Below are positions 33,654 to 40,704 of a DNA stretch of 47,232 nucleotides, in pieces. The notes below the pieces were generated by a model. That model saw only the letters and a list, made by a program, of their open reading frames with translations, was not told the DNA's origin and did not search any database. Location: IMG/VR virus record IMGVR_UViG_3300007363_000030, positions 1 to 47,232 of that record. One strand, given 5' to 3'. The position numbers and the translations under genes are program-made. This stretch comes from a virus. The stretch's first letter is position 1, and the number at the start of each line of letters is the position of its first letter.

Positions 33654-33972
33654 AATCGTAGAGCAATTAATCCTTGATGGAGCACTTGAAGTTGCTGCTG
33701 TTGATATGGATACAAATGAATTACTATTTTCTTTTACTGACAAACTAGAAGTTGTCAATCCACAATTACATGATGCAATGTTTACATACTTTTATACAGA
33801 TGTAATGACATTATGGCAATATGGGTTTTTGGAAATACAAGAAATGGATACCAATGATCCAAAGGTTATGCTGACACCAAAGGCTTTAGATGTTATTGAG
33901 ACTAATAAACTAACCAGTGATCAACAAAATGTATTAAAGGAAATTGTAAGAATCGTTAGTGAAGAATCCTGA
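33637..33972 (+). CDS. Hypothetical protein, tandem paralogue B
   Basis: A 111-residue relative of the previous protein: EQLILDGALEVAAVDMDTNELLFSFTDKLEVV. It then extends with a helical segment that may be a winged-helix-like C-terminus (LTPKALDVIE...). ATG 33637 or GTG 33634 may be used. Function unknown. Confidence 0.7.
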   Translation: MEPEDKIVEQLILDGALEVAAVDMDTNELLFSFTDKLEVVNPQLHDAMFTYFYTDVMTLWQYGFLEIQEMDTNDPKVMLTPKALDVIETNKLTSDQQNVLKEIVRIVSEES

Positions 33973-33978
33973 TATAAT
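33973..33978 (+). promoter_or_regulatory. Promoter -10 box for gene 33999
   Basis: GATATAAT is followed by TTAGGAG and an ATG at 33999. No -35 found by eye. Confidence 0.5.
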
Positions 33979-33998
33979 AGTATTAGGAGACATATATC

Positions 33999-34421
33999 AT
34001 GGAATATTTTATAGGTTCTTTTGTCACTTTTTTGGGGGCTGCCTTCCTATATATACTCCTGAATAACCTTACACGCATTCCGCCAACCAATACATACAGA
34101 TATTCACAAAGCCATATACATAGCATTATAAGGCCTCTAATGCCCCCTACAGCCTCTCTCAGGAAGCCTCTGAACACTCAGTCCTCAAAGCACCTGGAAG
34201 GTGTTCAAATCAGGGTTATTATCATTGGGCCAGATGCCTATTGGATTAAGGATAACATTTTATATACCGCCAAAGTTACCAAAGAAGGGGTAGATAAAGA
34301 AACTACTTTTCCAGTTGACACAATGAGTATGGATAAGGTAGAATTAGATAAGACGATCTTCATAGTAGATCAATTACAGAACGGACAAAAACGTGATAGT
34401 GGGAGTACAGGGAACAAATAG
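33999..34421 (+). CDS. Membrane-anchored hypothetical protein
   Basis: A 140-residue protein with one N-terminal membrane helix (about 4-22), a Pro/Ser/Thr-rich linker (about 28-65) and a small soluble beta domain (about 68-125). It resembles a signal-anchor protein facing the periplasm side. Function unknown. It overlaps the next gene by 29 bases. Confidence 0.65.
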   Translation: MEYFIGSFVTFLGAAFLYILLNNLTRIPPTNTYRYSQSHIHSIIRPLMPPTASLRKPLNTQSSKHLEGVQIRVIIIGPDAYWIKDNILYTAKVTKEGVDKETTFPVDTMSMDKVELDKTIFIVDQLQNGQKRDSGSTGNK

Positions 34422-34743
34422 TTTTAGCGACTATAATGTTTTCTTAAGGGCCATGGGTGTGGCTATGTCCAGCATGCCAGCAGATGACAACCTCTTGGCT
34501 ATCTATACCGCTGGACCAGCCAAAGTAAATTCAATGGCTATGGAGTTTGTAAACCTTTCTGAAAAAGGTATGAAACTTCGAAATAAAAAAATAAAGTTAT
34601 ATAAAGTACCAGCAAGTTGGTTAGAAGAGAATATGAGTTCTTTTAACTATTTTGCGTTTTTATCAACACCAAAAGAGACAACATCAAAAATTGTTTCGAC
34701 TGCCGAAAACAACAATGTTGAGGTAGGAATTTTTAGATACTAA
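34393..34743 (+). CDS. Hypothetical alpha/beta protein
   Basis: A 116-residue protein with a Rossmann-like rhythm: MIVGVQGTNSFSDYNVF, LLAIYTAGPAKVNSMAMEFV, IKLYKVPASW and FAFLSTP. The GxxxF/S start and AGPAKVN turn resemble small SLOG/DUF2493-type nucleotide-binding proteins, but the match is weak. GTG start. Confidence 0.6.
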   Translation: MIVGVQGTNSFSDYNVFLRAMGVAMSSMPADDNLLAIYTAGPAKVNSMAMEFVNLSEKGMKLRNKKIKLYKVPASWLEENMSSFNYFAFLSTPKETTSKIVSTAENNNVEVGIFRY

Positions 34744-34751
34744 GGATAATA

Positions 34752-34961
34752 ATGAAAATCGAATCACTTGAAAAAATGGAAAAAATTGTAGCAAAGAATA
34801 AATCCCTAGATTGGGATGGATGGACAGTAGTCCATAGATATCCATCAGACAAGGGTAGAACATCCAAATTTGGAGCACTTATCAATAATAAGTGGCATAT
34901 GACACGTCGTTTTGTTCCTACTCGTTCTGGATGGGAGTTACCAGACAAATTGGCGGTATAG
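34752..34961 (+). CDS. Hypothetical 69-aa basic protein
   Basis: A 69-residue protein with a helical N-terminus and a beta segment (WTVVHRYPSDKGRTSKFGA ... TRRFVPTRSGWELP). The basic residues suggest nucleic-acid contact. A short ribosome binding site (AAGGAT) lies upstream. No family recognised. Confidence 0.65.
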   Translation: MKIESLEKMEKIVAKNKSLDWDGWTVVHRYPSDKGRTSKFGALINNKWHMTRRFVPTRSGWELPDKLAV

Positions 34962-34964
34962 CCA

Positions 34965-35246
34965 ATGAAGAGACATGAGTGGAAAGACTCATCTGCATGT
35001 TTAGATTATGATACAAACATGTTCTTTGAAAAATATGAAGAGGATGTTCTTTTGCGAGATGCATTAGACAAACTCTGCAATCAATGCCCAGTTAACAAGC
35101 AATGTTTTGCTGTTGGAATTTCTCAAAAAGAATGGGGAGTTTGGGGTGGAGTTTACCTAGAAGATGGGGCGATCTCTAAAGAATTTAATTTACACAAGGA
35201 CAAAGATAAATGGAATGAAACCTGGCAATCTTTGACTATGGGTTAA
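34965..35246 (+). CDS. WhiB-family iron-sulfur regulator
   Basis: A 93-residue Wbl protein. Cys12, Cys38, Cys41 and Cys47 (LCNQCPVNKQC) would hold the 4Fe-4S cluster, and GVWGG (58-62) is the family turn that contacts sigma factor. Wbl proteins occur in Actinobacteria and their phages, where they bind the major sigma factor and redirect or repress host transcription. This strongly supports an actinobacterial host. The basic C-terminal DNA-binding part is short. Confidence 0.93.
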   Translation: MKRHEWKDSSACLDYDTNMFFEKYEEDVLLRDALDKLCNQCPVNKQCFAVGISQKEWGVWGGVYLEDGAISKEFNLHKDKDKWNETWQSLTMG

Positions 35247-35250
35247 TAAT

Positions 35251-35472
35251 ATGAATCAGTGGTGGTCTTGGATCTTAGCAGTAATTGGAGTTTCTGGAAT
35301 ATATGTTGTTGGTAATAAGAACATGCTGGGATGGTTAGTATTATGTATCAATGAGTGCATCTGGATACTTTATGCACTTGCTACAAAGCAATATGGTTTT
35401 ATTATAATGGCTCTTGCGTATGCTTCTGTTTATATTAAATCATTTAGACAGTGGAGGGCAGAAGAGAAATGA
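35251..35472 (+). CDS. Small membrane protein, PnuC-like half
   Basis: A 73-residue protein with three hydrophobic stretches and the pattern WSWILAVIGVSGIY...NKNMLGWLVLCINECIWILYALAT, reminiscent of one repeat of the PnuC-type vitamin transporter fold. It is too short to be a whole transporter. Similar short proteins are common in actinophages; function unknown. Confidence 0.65.
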   Translation: MNQWWSWILAVIGVSGIYVVGNKNMLGWLVLCINECIWILYALATKQYGFIIMALAYASVYIKSFRQWRAEEK

Positions 35473-35699
35473 CATATACTTTGTCAATGCAGAAAGCATT
35501 TAGATCCTTGACACCGCCTAAAAATTTTAGTGTGCAAATAATTGATAATGAAAATTTTTTAACAGTCAAGGCTAATACTGAGCAGTTCATGAGACTTGGA
35601 CATGATGATAAGATTTCTGCTGTTGAGTATATGATTAGAGTTAAAAAAGCACTAGAAGATAATGGGGCAATTGTTATGCTTGTTAGGGATAAGATGTAA
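35469..35699 (+). CDS. Hypothetical 76-aa protein
   Basis: A 76-residue alpha/beta protein (FSVQIIDNENFLTVKAN, then two helices). ATG 35469, overlapping the previous stop by 4 bases, is chosen over GTG 35451. No family recognised. Confidence 0.65.
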   Translation: MTYTLSMQKAFRSLTPPKNFSVQIIDNENFLTVKANTEQFMRLGHDDKISAVEYMIRVKKALEDNGAIVMLVRDKM

Positions 35700-36103
35700 T
35701 GTTAAACTTTATACTATTTATTATTTTCTTTTTAGTTTTAATGTCGTCATTGTTTTATAATATTATTGCAACATTAAAAATAAAAAAATTAATTCAAAGT
35801 TTGTTTCAAGTAAATCTAGATTATTTTATAGTGGCGGATCAATTAAAAAAATCTAATATTGCAGATAACGAAGGGTTTACTAACTTTTTATTAAAATCAA
35901 GAGACGATGCGTTTGTTTATATAGAGGTTGTTCAGCAAGCACTGAACAAATTCAAGGATGAGGTTGGTCCAGTAGTAGATTACCACAAAAAATATGGTGA
36001 CGTAATATGGACACCAAACATTAATAGTTTAAATAGACTAGTGACAGCGTATGAAGAATTGATGTTGTTGTTGCCAAAAGAAGAAGACGAACAATCGTCC
36101 TAA
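35699..36103 (+). CDS. Membrane-anchored helical protein
   Basis: A 134-residue protein with an N-terminal membrane helix (3-25) followed by a soluble helical domain and an acidic tail. A single-span inner-membrane protein facing either side is likely. It overlaps the previous stop by one base. Function unknown. Confidence 0.65.
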   Translation: MLNFILFIIFFLVLMSSLFYNIIATLKIKKLIQSLFQVNLDYFIVADQLKKSNIADNEGFTNFLLKSRDDAFVYIEVVQQALNKFKDEVGPVVDYHKKYGDVIWTPNINSLNRLVTAYEELMLLLPKEEDEQSS

Positions 36104-36108
36104 TATGA

Positions 36109-36114
36109 TAGAAT
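36109..36114 (+). promoter_or_regulatory. Leaderless promoter -10 for gene 36121
   Basis: TAGAAT ends 6 bases before the ATG at 36121 and there is no ribosome binding site, consistent with a leaderless message. Confidence 0.55.
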
Positions 36115-36120
36115 AGATAT

Positions 36121-36633
36121 ATGGATCCAAAAATAGTACATGGTGTTTTTACACTTGATAGGTTTGAGGAAGTTGTTTCATACTGTAAACGACTACTGTC
36201 TCATTCTGGTGTAAACAAACAACAAAGAACTATGTTTGATAGTATCAATAATCCAGTGCTACAAATGTTTGGACAAGAACTTTTACCATTGGCAAGAGAA
36301 CTATTTGACAATCCAAATCTTTCTTCTACTAAAACAACATTTGCACATTACGAAGGACATCAAGGTGTTCTTGGGAAGCACGTTGATTTAAATCCAACTG
36401 TATGTCTTTTGGATGTGTGTCTATATGAAAATTTGCCATGGGGAATCATGGTAGAAGATAAAGAATATGTTTTCCCACCAAACTCTGGTGTTGCTTTTAA
36501 TTCAGGCAAACTAGAGCATTGGAGAAACACAAACCCCGACATTAACAATAATAAGACTGGTGTTCTTCTTGCATACTTTGATGAACGACCATTAACTATA
36601 TATAGCCAACCAGTAGGAGAGGTATTAGAGTGA
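36121..36633 (+). CDS. Putative 2OG-Fe(II) oxygenase (divergent)
   Basis: A 170-residue protein: KHVDLN gives His87/Asp89 and LEHWRNTN gives distal His133, in an otherwise double-stranded beta-helix-like sequence (WGIMVEDKEYVFPPNSGVAF). It is shorter and more divergent than the other oxygenases. It overlaps the SGNH gene by 4 bases, so the two may act together. Confidence 0.68.
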   Translation: MDPKIVHGVFTLDRFEEVVSYCKRLLSHSGVNKQQRTMFDSINNPVLQMFGQELLPLARELFDNPNLSSTKTTFAHYEGHQGVLGKHVDLNPTVCLLDVCLYENLPWGIMVEDKEYVFPPNSGVAFNSGKLEHWRNTNPDINNNKTGVLLAYFDERPLTIYSQPVGEVLE

Positions 36634-37547
36634 AGAAGACAGATCCTTTTGTTTTAAGAAGTCTTGATGGTGGAATAGATGACGTATTTTACAACAAGTT
36701 CGATGCGACTTGGGGTAAGATGAACGGTATTTTAACTACACAAAGACATTGGACAAGAATTCCAATTGAGATTGCAGATGATGATGGCACAGTAGATTAT
36801 AACTACAATGATGATTTTTTTAGATGTGATAACTTTACCGCAGACCATTCAAATGAAAAGCATATTTTGTTTGCTGGTTGTTCTCAAACTGAAGGTGTTG
36901 GTGCGCCACAGGAAACGGTATGGACAAAAGTTTTATTAAATAATCTTAATAAGAAGAATAATACTAATAACGGTTTTTATAGCATTGGCAAATCTGGATA
37001 TGGATGGCAAAAGGTTATAACCACATACATGATTTATATTGAAAAATATGGTGCTCCAGAGTATATGTTTGTTTTATTACCAAACTTAGGTAGATTCTAT
37101 GACTGGGATCAAGAAAATGAAAAGTATGTATATGTACAGAGATACCCAAATGGTGGCGGAGTAAGCACTGACCAACTAGATGAATCTAAGGTTCCAGATT
37201 TCTTATTGATTGAAAAGCCTTTTACACTTCTTGAGCATCGTAAATGCTTTATAGATTTTGCAATTAGTTGGAAATTATTTGAAAAGTTTTGTGAGTCAAT
37301 GGGCACTAAGTTGTTATGGGGTTCATGGGATTATCAAGAAAATGTAAACTATAAGTTTGCAGATCTATCTTCAAACTATATTGACATATCAGATGAAGAG
37401 TTGCTAGACTTTATTAGAGAGAAAAGACCAGATGGCAAGATTGAAAAGTTTGATCTAAATAGAAGAGATGGTCACGCAGGTACTCTTGTAAATGAATACT
37501 GGGCTGCAAAGTTCCAGAAAGAAATAGAAAAACGAGGTTGGTTATGA
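36630..37547 (+). CDS. SGNH/GDSL-like hydrolase or acyltransferase (paralogue 2)
   Basis: A 305-residue paralogue of the 13307 protein. ILFAGCSQTEGVG (about 76-88) holds the nucleophile serine, SIGKSGYGW (about 115) the oxyanion block, and NRRDGHAGTLVNEYW (about 280-294) the Asp/His pair. GTG start, overlapping the upstream oxygenase gene. It probably (de)acylates a glycan or lipid. Two diverged copies in separate operons suggest distinct substrates. Confidence 0.7.
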   Translation: MKKTDPFVLRSLDGGIDDVFYNKFDATWGKMNGILTTQRHWTRIPIEIADDDGTVDYNYNDDFFRCDNFTADHSNEKHILFAGCSQTEGVGAPQETVWTKVLLNNLNKKNNTNNGFYSIGKSGYGWQKVITTYMIYIEKYGAPEYMFVLLPNLGRFYDWDQENEKYVYVQRYPNGGGVSTDQLDESKVPDFLLIEKPFTLLEHRKCFIDFAISWKLFEKFCESMGTKLLWGSWDYQENVNYKFADLSSNYIDISDEELLDFIREKRPDGKIEKFDLNRRDGHAGTLVNEYWAAKFQKEIEKRGWL

Positions 37548-37624
37548 TTAAAAAAATAATTCAGTGGTACAGATTTAGAAAAATTAAAAAAGAAATACGT
37601 AAGCCAAGAAAGTTTATTTATTAA
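37544..37624 (+). CDS. Micro-protein (26 aa)
   Basis: A 26-residue very basic peptide (MIKKIIQWYRFRKIKKEIRK...) overlapping the SGNH stop by 4 bases and the next ATG by one. Its overlap pattern matches its neighbours, but it is otherwise unsupported. Confidence 0.45.
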   Translation: MIKKIIQWYRFRKIKKEIRKPRKFIY

Positions 37625-37782
37625 TGAAAGATATATTACTATCAATAATCACAGGTTTTGGATGTGGCGTTGCATTTGCTGCGTTCAAATTACCAGTTCC
37701 AGCACCACCAGTATTTGCAGGAGTTGCAGGTATTGTAGGTTTATGGGCTGGTTACTATGTCATAACACACTATATTTCTTAG
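37624..37782 (+). CDS. XapX/DUF1427-family small membrane protein
   Basis: A 52-residue protein with the XapX pattern: a hydrophobic ILLSIITGFGCGVAFAAF, then LPVPAPPVFAGVAGIVGLWAG. Two membrane spans. Function of the family is unknown. The ATG overlaps the micro-protein stop (TAATG). It is followed by AGGAGG for the next gene. Confidence 0.8.
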   Translation: MKDILLSIITGFGCGVAFAAFKLPVPAPPVFAGVAGIVGLWAGYYVITHYIS

Positions 37783-37790
37783 GAGGAAAA

Positions 37791-38060
37791 ATGACAACTG
37801 AACAACTAAAGGCAATGCTTGCATCATACGGACGATCAGTTCTAGGTGCTGCAATTGCTCTATATATGTCTGGGGTAACAGACCCTAAGACACTTGCCTA
37901 TTCATTGGTGGCTGCTGTTGCGCCTGTTGCGCTAAGAGCAATTAACCCCAATGATAAGGCTTTTGGTAGATTGCCAGCGGAAGAAGACGTTGCTGCAGCA
38001 TTAACATCTGTAAAGGTTAAAAAGGCTCCAGCAAAGAAGGCAACAACAAAGAAAAACTAA
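37791..38060 (+). CDS. Holin-like small membrane protein
   Basis: An 89-residue protein: a helix SYGRSVLGAAIALYMSGVTDPKT, a hydrophobic LAYSLVAAVAPVALRAI and a lysine-rich tail. The segment GVTDPKTL...APVALRAINPNDKAFGR is recognisable from small actinophage membrane proteins near lysis genes. AGGAGG lies 5 bases before the ATG. It ends a transcript at a bidirectional terminator. Holin function is likely but not proven. Confidence 0.75.
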   Translation: MTTEQLKAMLASYGRSVLGAAIALYMSGVTDPKTLAYSLVAAVAPVALRAINPNDKAFGRLPAEEDVAAALTSVKVKKAPAKKATTKKN

Positions 38061-38061
38061 A

Positions 38062-38114
38062 TAAAAATAAACAGGCTAGGTAGTTTAATTACATATCTAG
38101 CCTGTTTTTATTTT
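38062..38114. terminator. Bidirectional rho-independent terminator
   Basis: ACAGGCTAG (38071-38079) pairs with CTAGCCTGT (38097-38105), flanked by A-rich sequence on the left and T-rich on the right. It therefore ends both the rightward gene 37791 and the leftward gene 38114. The loop is 17 bases. Confidence 0.9.
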
Positions 38115-38815
38115 TAAAACAATGATTTAAAGATTGGTTTGTATGGAAATTCTAGGCCTTCTCGTCTCATATTGGCTTCTTTTTCATCTCCAAAATACAA
38201 GAACGATACAACAGTCCATCTTGGATTTCCACCAGTGATTTCATGAATCTTATGCTCATAAGAATAAGCAGATGGGAAAAGAAATAGTTGACCAGCCTTT
38301 GGTTTAACTGTTACTCCAAAGTGAATAAACTCTAATTCTCCACCTTCGTAGTCATCGTTTGGATAATAAACTAAAGATATTGTTCTTGGTGTTGCATATG
38401 TATCATCAGAATGTGCACCAAACCATTCTCCATTTGAATATCTTGTAATGCGTAAACTTTCACGACTCTTTGGATCTAGATTCCAATGAAAGCAGTATGA
38501 ATCAATAACGCCTCTGAGTGCATCATTTGCTTCTGGGTATGTATGTATCCAGCAAGTGTCTGCTTGTTTTCCATTTTCTCTAGTATATTCCTGATTGTCA
38601 AAGAAATCTTCTCTAACCCATTTTCTATAATTCTTATTACCTTCATGCTTATCCCAAAACTCCTTATCCAATAGTGAATTGAAAAAGTCCATAGAGTTTT
38701 CCCAAACATTATCATAAATATGAACTCCAGGGATAGGGGATGTAAAACTATACTTGTTACCTTGTTGGTCTACTGTAAAACCTTGAGCAGCCTGTTCTAG
38801 TCGTTGTTGATCCAT
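38114..38815 (-). CDS. Prolyl-4-hydroxylase-like 2OG-Fe(II) oxygenase
   Basis: A 233-residue P4Hc-type enzyme on the minus strand. GAHSDDT gives His125/Asp127, YYPNDDYEGGELEF is the family hallmark, YEHKIHEITGG gives distal His178 or His181, and PRWTVVS gives Arg189. The site is complete. Monocistronic: its own promoter lies upstream, overlapping that of the rightward Hsp20 gene, and the terminator at 38062 follows. Confidence 0.88.
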   Translation of the reverse strand: MDQQRLEQAAQGFTVDQQGNKYSFTSPIPGVHIYDNVWENSMDFFNSLLDKEFWDKHEGNKNYRKWVREDFFDNQEYTRENGKQADTCWIHTYPEANDALRGVIDSYCFHWNLDPKSRESLRITRYSNGEWFGAHSDDTYATPRTISLVYYPNDDYEGGELEFIHFGVTVKPKAGQLFLFPSAYSYEHKIHEITGGNPRWTVVSFLYFGDEKEANMRREGLEFPYKPIFKSLF

Positions 38816-38835
38816 AGTTACCTTTCGACATTACC

Positions 38836-38841
38836 ATTATA
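38836..38841 (-). promoter_or_regulatory. Promoter -10 for the leftward oxygenase gene
   Basis: On the minus strand TGATATAAT lies 20 bases before the ATG at 38815, with GAAAGG between. A second minus-strand TATAAT is at 38852-38857. It is back to back with the Hsp20 promoter. Confidence 0.6.
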
Positions 38842-38847
38842 TCATGC

Positions 38848-38853
38848 TATAAT
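38848..38853 (+). promoter_or_regulatory. Promoter -10 for the Hsp20 gene
   Basis: GCTATAAT. The predicted transcript starts near 38859 with a TACC..CCC-agatt-GGG.GGTA stem-loop (38859-38880), then AAAGGAG and the ATG at 38907. Confidence 0.55.
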
Positions 38854-38906
38854 TATAGTACCTGCCCAGATTGGGGGGTATTTAACTCGCTTAAAAGGAG
38901 AAAAAT

Positions 38907-39311
38907 ATGGTTAAATCAGCACTGGATCTTTTTAATGATCCATTTTTTAATACCTTCAGCACAATTGCAAAGGTACAAAATACAACAAACTATCCACCTT
39001 ATAATCAAATCAAATTAAATGATAAGGAATATATCCTTTCATTTGCTTTGGCTGGATTTACTAAGGATGATGTTTCTATCTCGCTAGACAATCGCAAACT
39101 TACAATTAGGGGCGAAAACAAGGGGATGGAATTACCAGAGGGTGCAGAGTATCTACATAAAGGAATTGCTACACGCAAGTTCACAGATATCTTCACACTT
39201 CCTGAGTTTGTTGAAGTTGTTGGGGCTGAATTCAAGGACGGTATATTGAATGTCCTACTTGAAAAGCAAATCCCAGAAGATAAACTACCAAAGACTATTG
39301 AAATTCAGTAG
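38907..39311 (+). CDS. Hsp20/alpha-crystallin small heat-shock protein
   Basis: A 134-residue chaperone. The alpha-crystallin domain (about 30-125) has EYILSFALAGFTKDDVSISL, LTIRGE and the late FKDGILNVLLEK. N- and C-terminal arms are short, but an IxI-like KTIEIQ ends the protein. It would hold unfolded proteins during virion assembly; cyanophages often carry such genes. An AAAGGAG site precedes the ATG. Confidence 0.93.
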   Translation: MVKSALDLFNDPFFNTFSTIAKVQNTTNYPPYNQIKLNDKEYILSFALAGFTKDDVSISLDNRKLTIRGENKGMELPEGAEYLHKGIATRKFTDIFTLPEFVEVVGAEFKDGILNVLLEKQIPEDKLPKTIEIQ

Positions 39312-39357
39312 TACAATATAAATGTCGGGGGAGACAGCGACACTAAATACCTGGCAT

Positions 39358-39440
39358 GCCTCACACAGGACCTTAGAGATGGATTAGTTACCTATCTATA
39401 TGACCAACGGGCCATCGTGCTTGAATTACCTGTGTGAGGC
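39358..39440 (+). ncRNA. Candidate structured RNA with 12-bp closing stem
   Basis: GCCTCACACAGG (39358-39369) and CCTGTGTGAGGC (39429-39440) are perfect inverted repeats enclosing 59 bases, with an internal GATGG/CCATC pairing. There is no coding sense in the interval and a promoter-like -10 begins only after it. A small RNA, riboregulator or protein-binding element is possible. No covariation evidence is available. Confidence 0.45.
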
Positions 39441-39456
39441 TCTTAACATTTAGCGG

Positions 39457-39462
39457 TATAAT
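39457..39462 (+). promoter_or_regulatory. Leaderless promoter -10 for the HNH gene
   Basis: GCGGTATAAT ends 7 bases before the ATG at 39470, with no ribosome binding site. Confidence 0.6.
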
Positions 39463-39469
39463 AATATTA

Positions 39470-39739
39470 ATGTCTGAGAAAAAGTTGGACCACGCAAAGA
39501 AGCAAGAGTATAAAAGAAAACTTGCTGAATTGAAAGAAAAGGCTGGCTGCAAAGATTGTGGCGTTAAAAATCACATCATATTAGACTTTGATCATCTCAG
39601 GGACAAAAGATACAACATCTCACGTATGGTTCATGATGGTTTTTCCTGGAAGGCCATTTTGAAAGAAATAGACAAATGTGAGGTAGTATGTGCCAATTGC
39701 CATAGAATTAGGACACATAATAGGTTTTTAGAACCATAG
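39470..39739 (+). CDS. HNH endonuclease-like protein
   Basis: An 89-residue protein: CKDC (27-30), LDFDHLRDKR with Asp41-His42, and VVCANCHRIRTHNR with Cys74, Cys77 and His78. This is the zinc-stabilised HNH fold with a lysine-rich N-terminus. It could be a free-standing homing nuclease or a packaging nuclease. ATG 39470 is preferred over 39434 because the promoter sits between them. Confidence 0.82.
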   Translation: MSEKKLDHAKKQEYKRKLAELKEKAGCKDCGVKNHIILDFDHLRDKRYNISRMVHDGFSWKAILKEIDKCEVVCANCHRIRTHNRFLEP

Positions 39740-39741
39740 TG

Positions 39742-39747
39742 TATAAT
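39742..39747 (+). promoter_or_regulatory. Leaderless promoter -10 for the Dps gene
   Basis: GTGTATAAT overlaps the first in-frame codons; the downstream GTG at 39754 is exactly 6 bases further on. Confidence 0.5.
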
Positions 39748-39753
39748 ATTAGG

Positions 39754-40203
39754 GTGGAAGAATTAATTCAAATGCTTAAAAGCCTTTTGGCAGATACCGT
39801 TGCCCTAAGACACAAAGCGCATGGATTTCATTGGAATGTAGAAGGTGACGATTTCCCTCAATATCATGCATTCTTTGAAATGCTTTATAGTGATTATGAT
39901 AGTGCAATTGACCCATTAGCAGAATATATTCGTGCATTAGATTCTTATGCACCCTTTAGACTTTCAAGATTTGTAGAACTTACAAGTGTTCCAGATACAG
40001 ATGTTACATCAGACCCTATGGTAATGGTTACAGATTTAAAAATGTCAAATGACATGGTAACAGCAAAATTAATTGCAGCATTTGATATTGCTACTGCTGC
40101 CAAAAAACAAGGTATTGCAAACTTCCTTGCTGATAGACAATCACAACATGAAAAGTGGTCCTGGCAAATGAGATCTATCCTTAAAGAAAATGAGATAGAC
40201 TAA
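39754..40203 (+). CDS. Dps/ferritin-like DNA-protection protein
   Basis: A 149-residue four-helix protein. AHGFHWNVEGDDFPQYHAFFEMLYSDYDSAIDPLAEYIR has the Dps ferroxidase ligands (His26, His38, Asp49 region, Glu). It would store iron and detoxify peroxide. GTG 39754 fits a leaderless message; GTG 39739 is the alternative but lies in front of the -10 box. Iron handling fits a genome rich in iron-dependent enzymes, although that link is inference. Confidence 0.83.
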   Translation: MEELIQMLKSLLADTVALRHKAHGFHWNVEGDDFPQYHAFFEMLYSDYDSAIDPLAEYIRALDSYAPFRLSRFVELTSVPDTDVTSDPMVMVTDLKMSNDMVTAKLIAAFDIATAAKKQGIANFLADRQSQHEKWSWQMRSILKENEID

Positions 40204-40703
40204 TGCCATATAACGTTGGTGCTAAAGGATCACATGGATGCTCTGGTTATCCAGTAGTTGATGATAAGGGAAAAGCGGTTGGATGTCATCCCACAAGAGC
40301 AAAAGCAGTTAATCATTTACAAGCATTATATGCAAATGTTCCAGATGCCAGAGGAAAGTTTGACGGTACTGGACAAGAAATTGGAGATTATAATCCACCA
40401 ATTCCTTCACCATTACAAAACACAGAAGGCATTATAGAATGTCAATATGATGGATGTGGTTGCGCTACATGTATAAAATTAAATGTATGCTGCGATGCTT
40501 GTCCAGATTGTCAAGCAAATGAAATGAAATCAGATTGTTGTCCAGATTTAAATAAGAAATCACCTTGTTGGGATGGCTATGTTCAAAGAGGAATGAAAGA
40601 ACAGAATGGTAAAATGGTTCCAAATTGTGTTCCAGTAAATAAAAAAGTCTTTGAGGGATTTGGTAGAACAATATCAAAAACAGAAAGAATTAAGGGTTGG
40701 TAA
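40203..40703 (+). CDS. Cysteine-rich protein with phage head-protein tail motifs
   Basis: A 166-residue protein. KGSHGCSGYPVVDDKGKAVG and CHPTRAKAVNHLQALYAN resemble the C-terminal extension seen on phage prohead and portal proteins. CWDGYVQRGMKEQNGKMVPN is the second such motif. Between them is a cluster of about nine Cys (IIECQYDGCGCATC, CCDACPDC), perhaps metal-binding. Here these modules form a stand-alone gene instead of a tail on a structural protein. Function unknown. Confidence 0.62.
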   Translation: MPYNVGAKGSHGCSGYPVVDDKGKAVGCHPTRAKAVNHLQALYANVPDARGKFDGTGQEIGDYNPPIPSPLQNTEGIIECQYDGCGCATCIKLNVCCDACPDCQANEMKSDCCPDLNKKSPCWDGYVQRGMKEQNGKMVPNCVPVNKKVFEGFGRTISKTERIKGW

Positions 40704-40704
40704 T

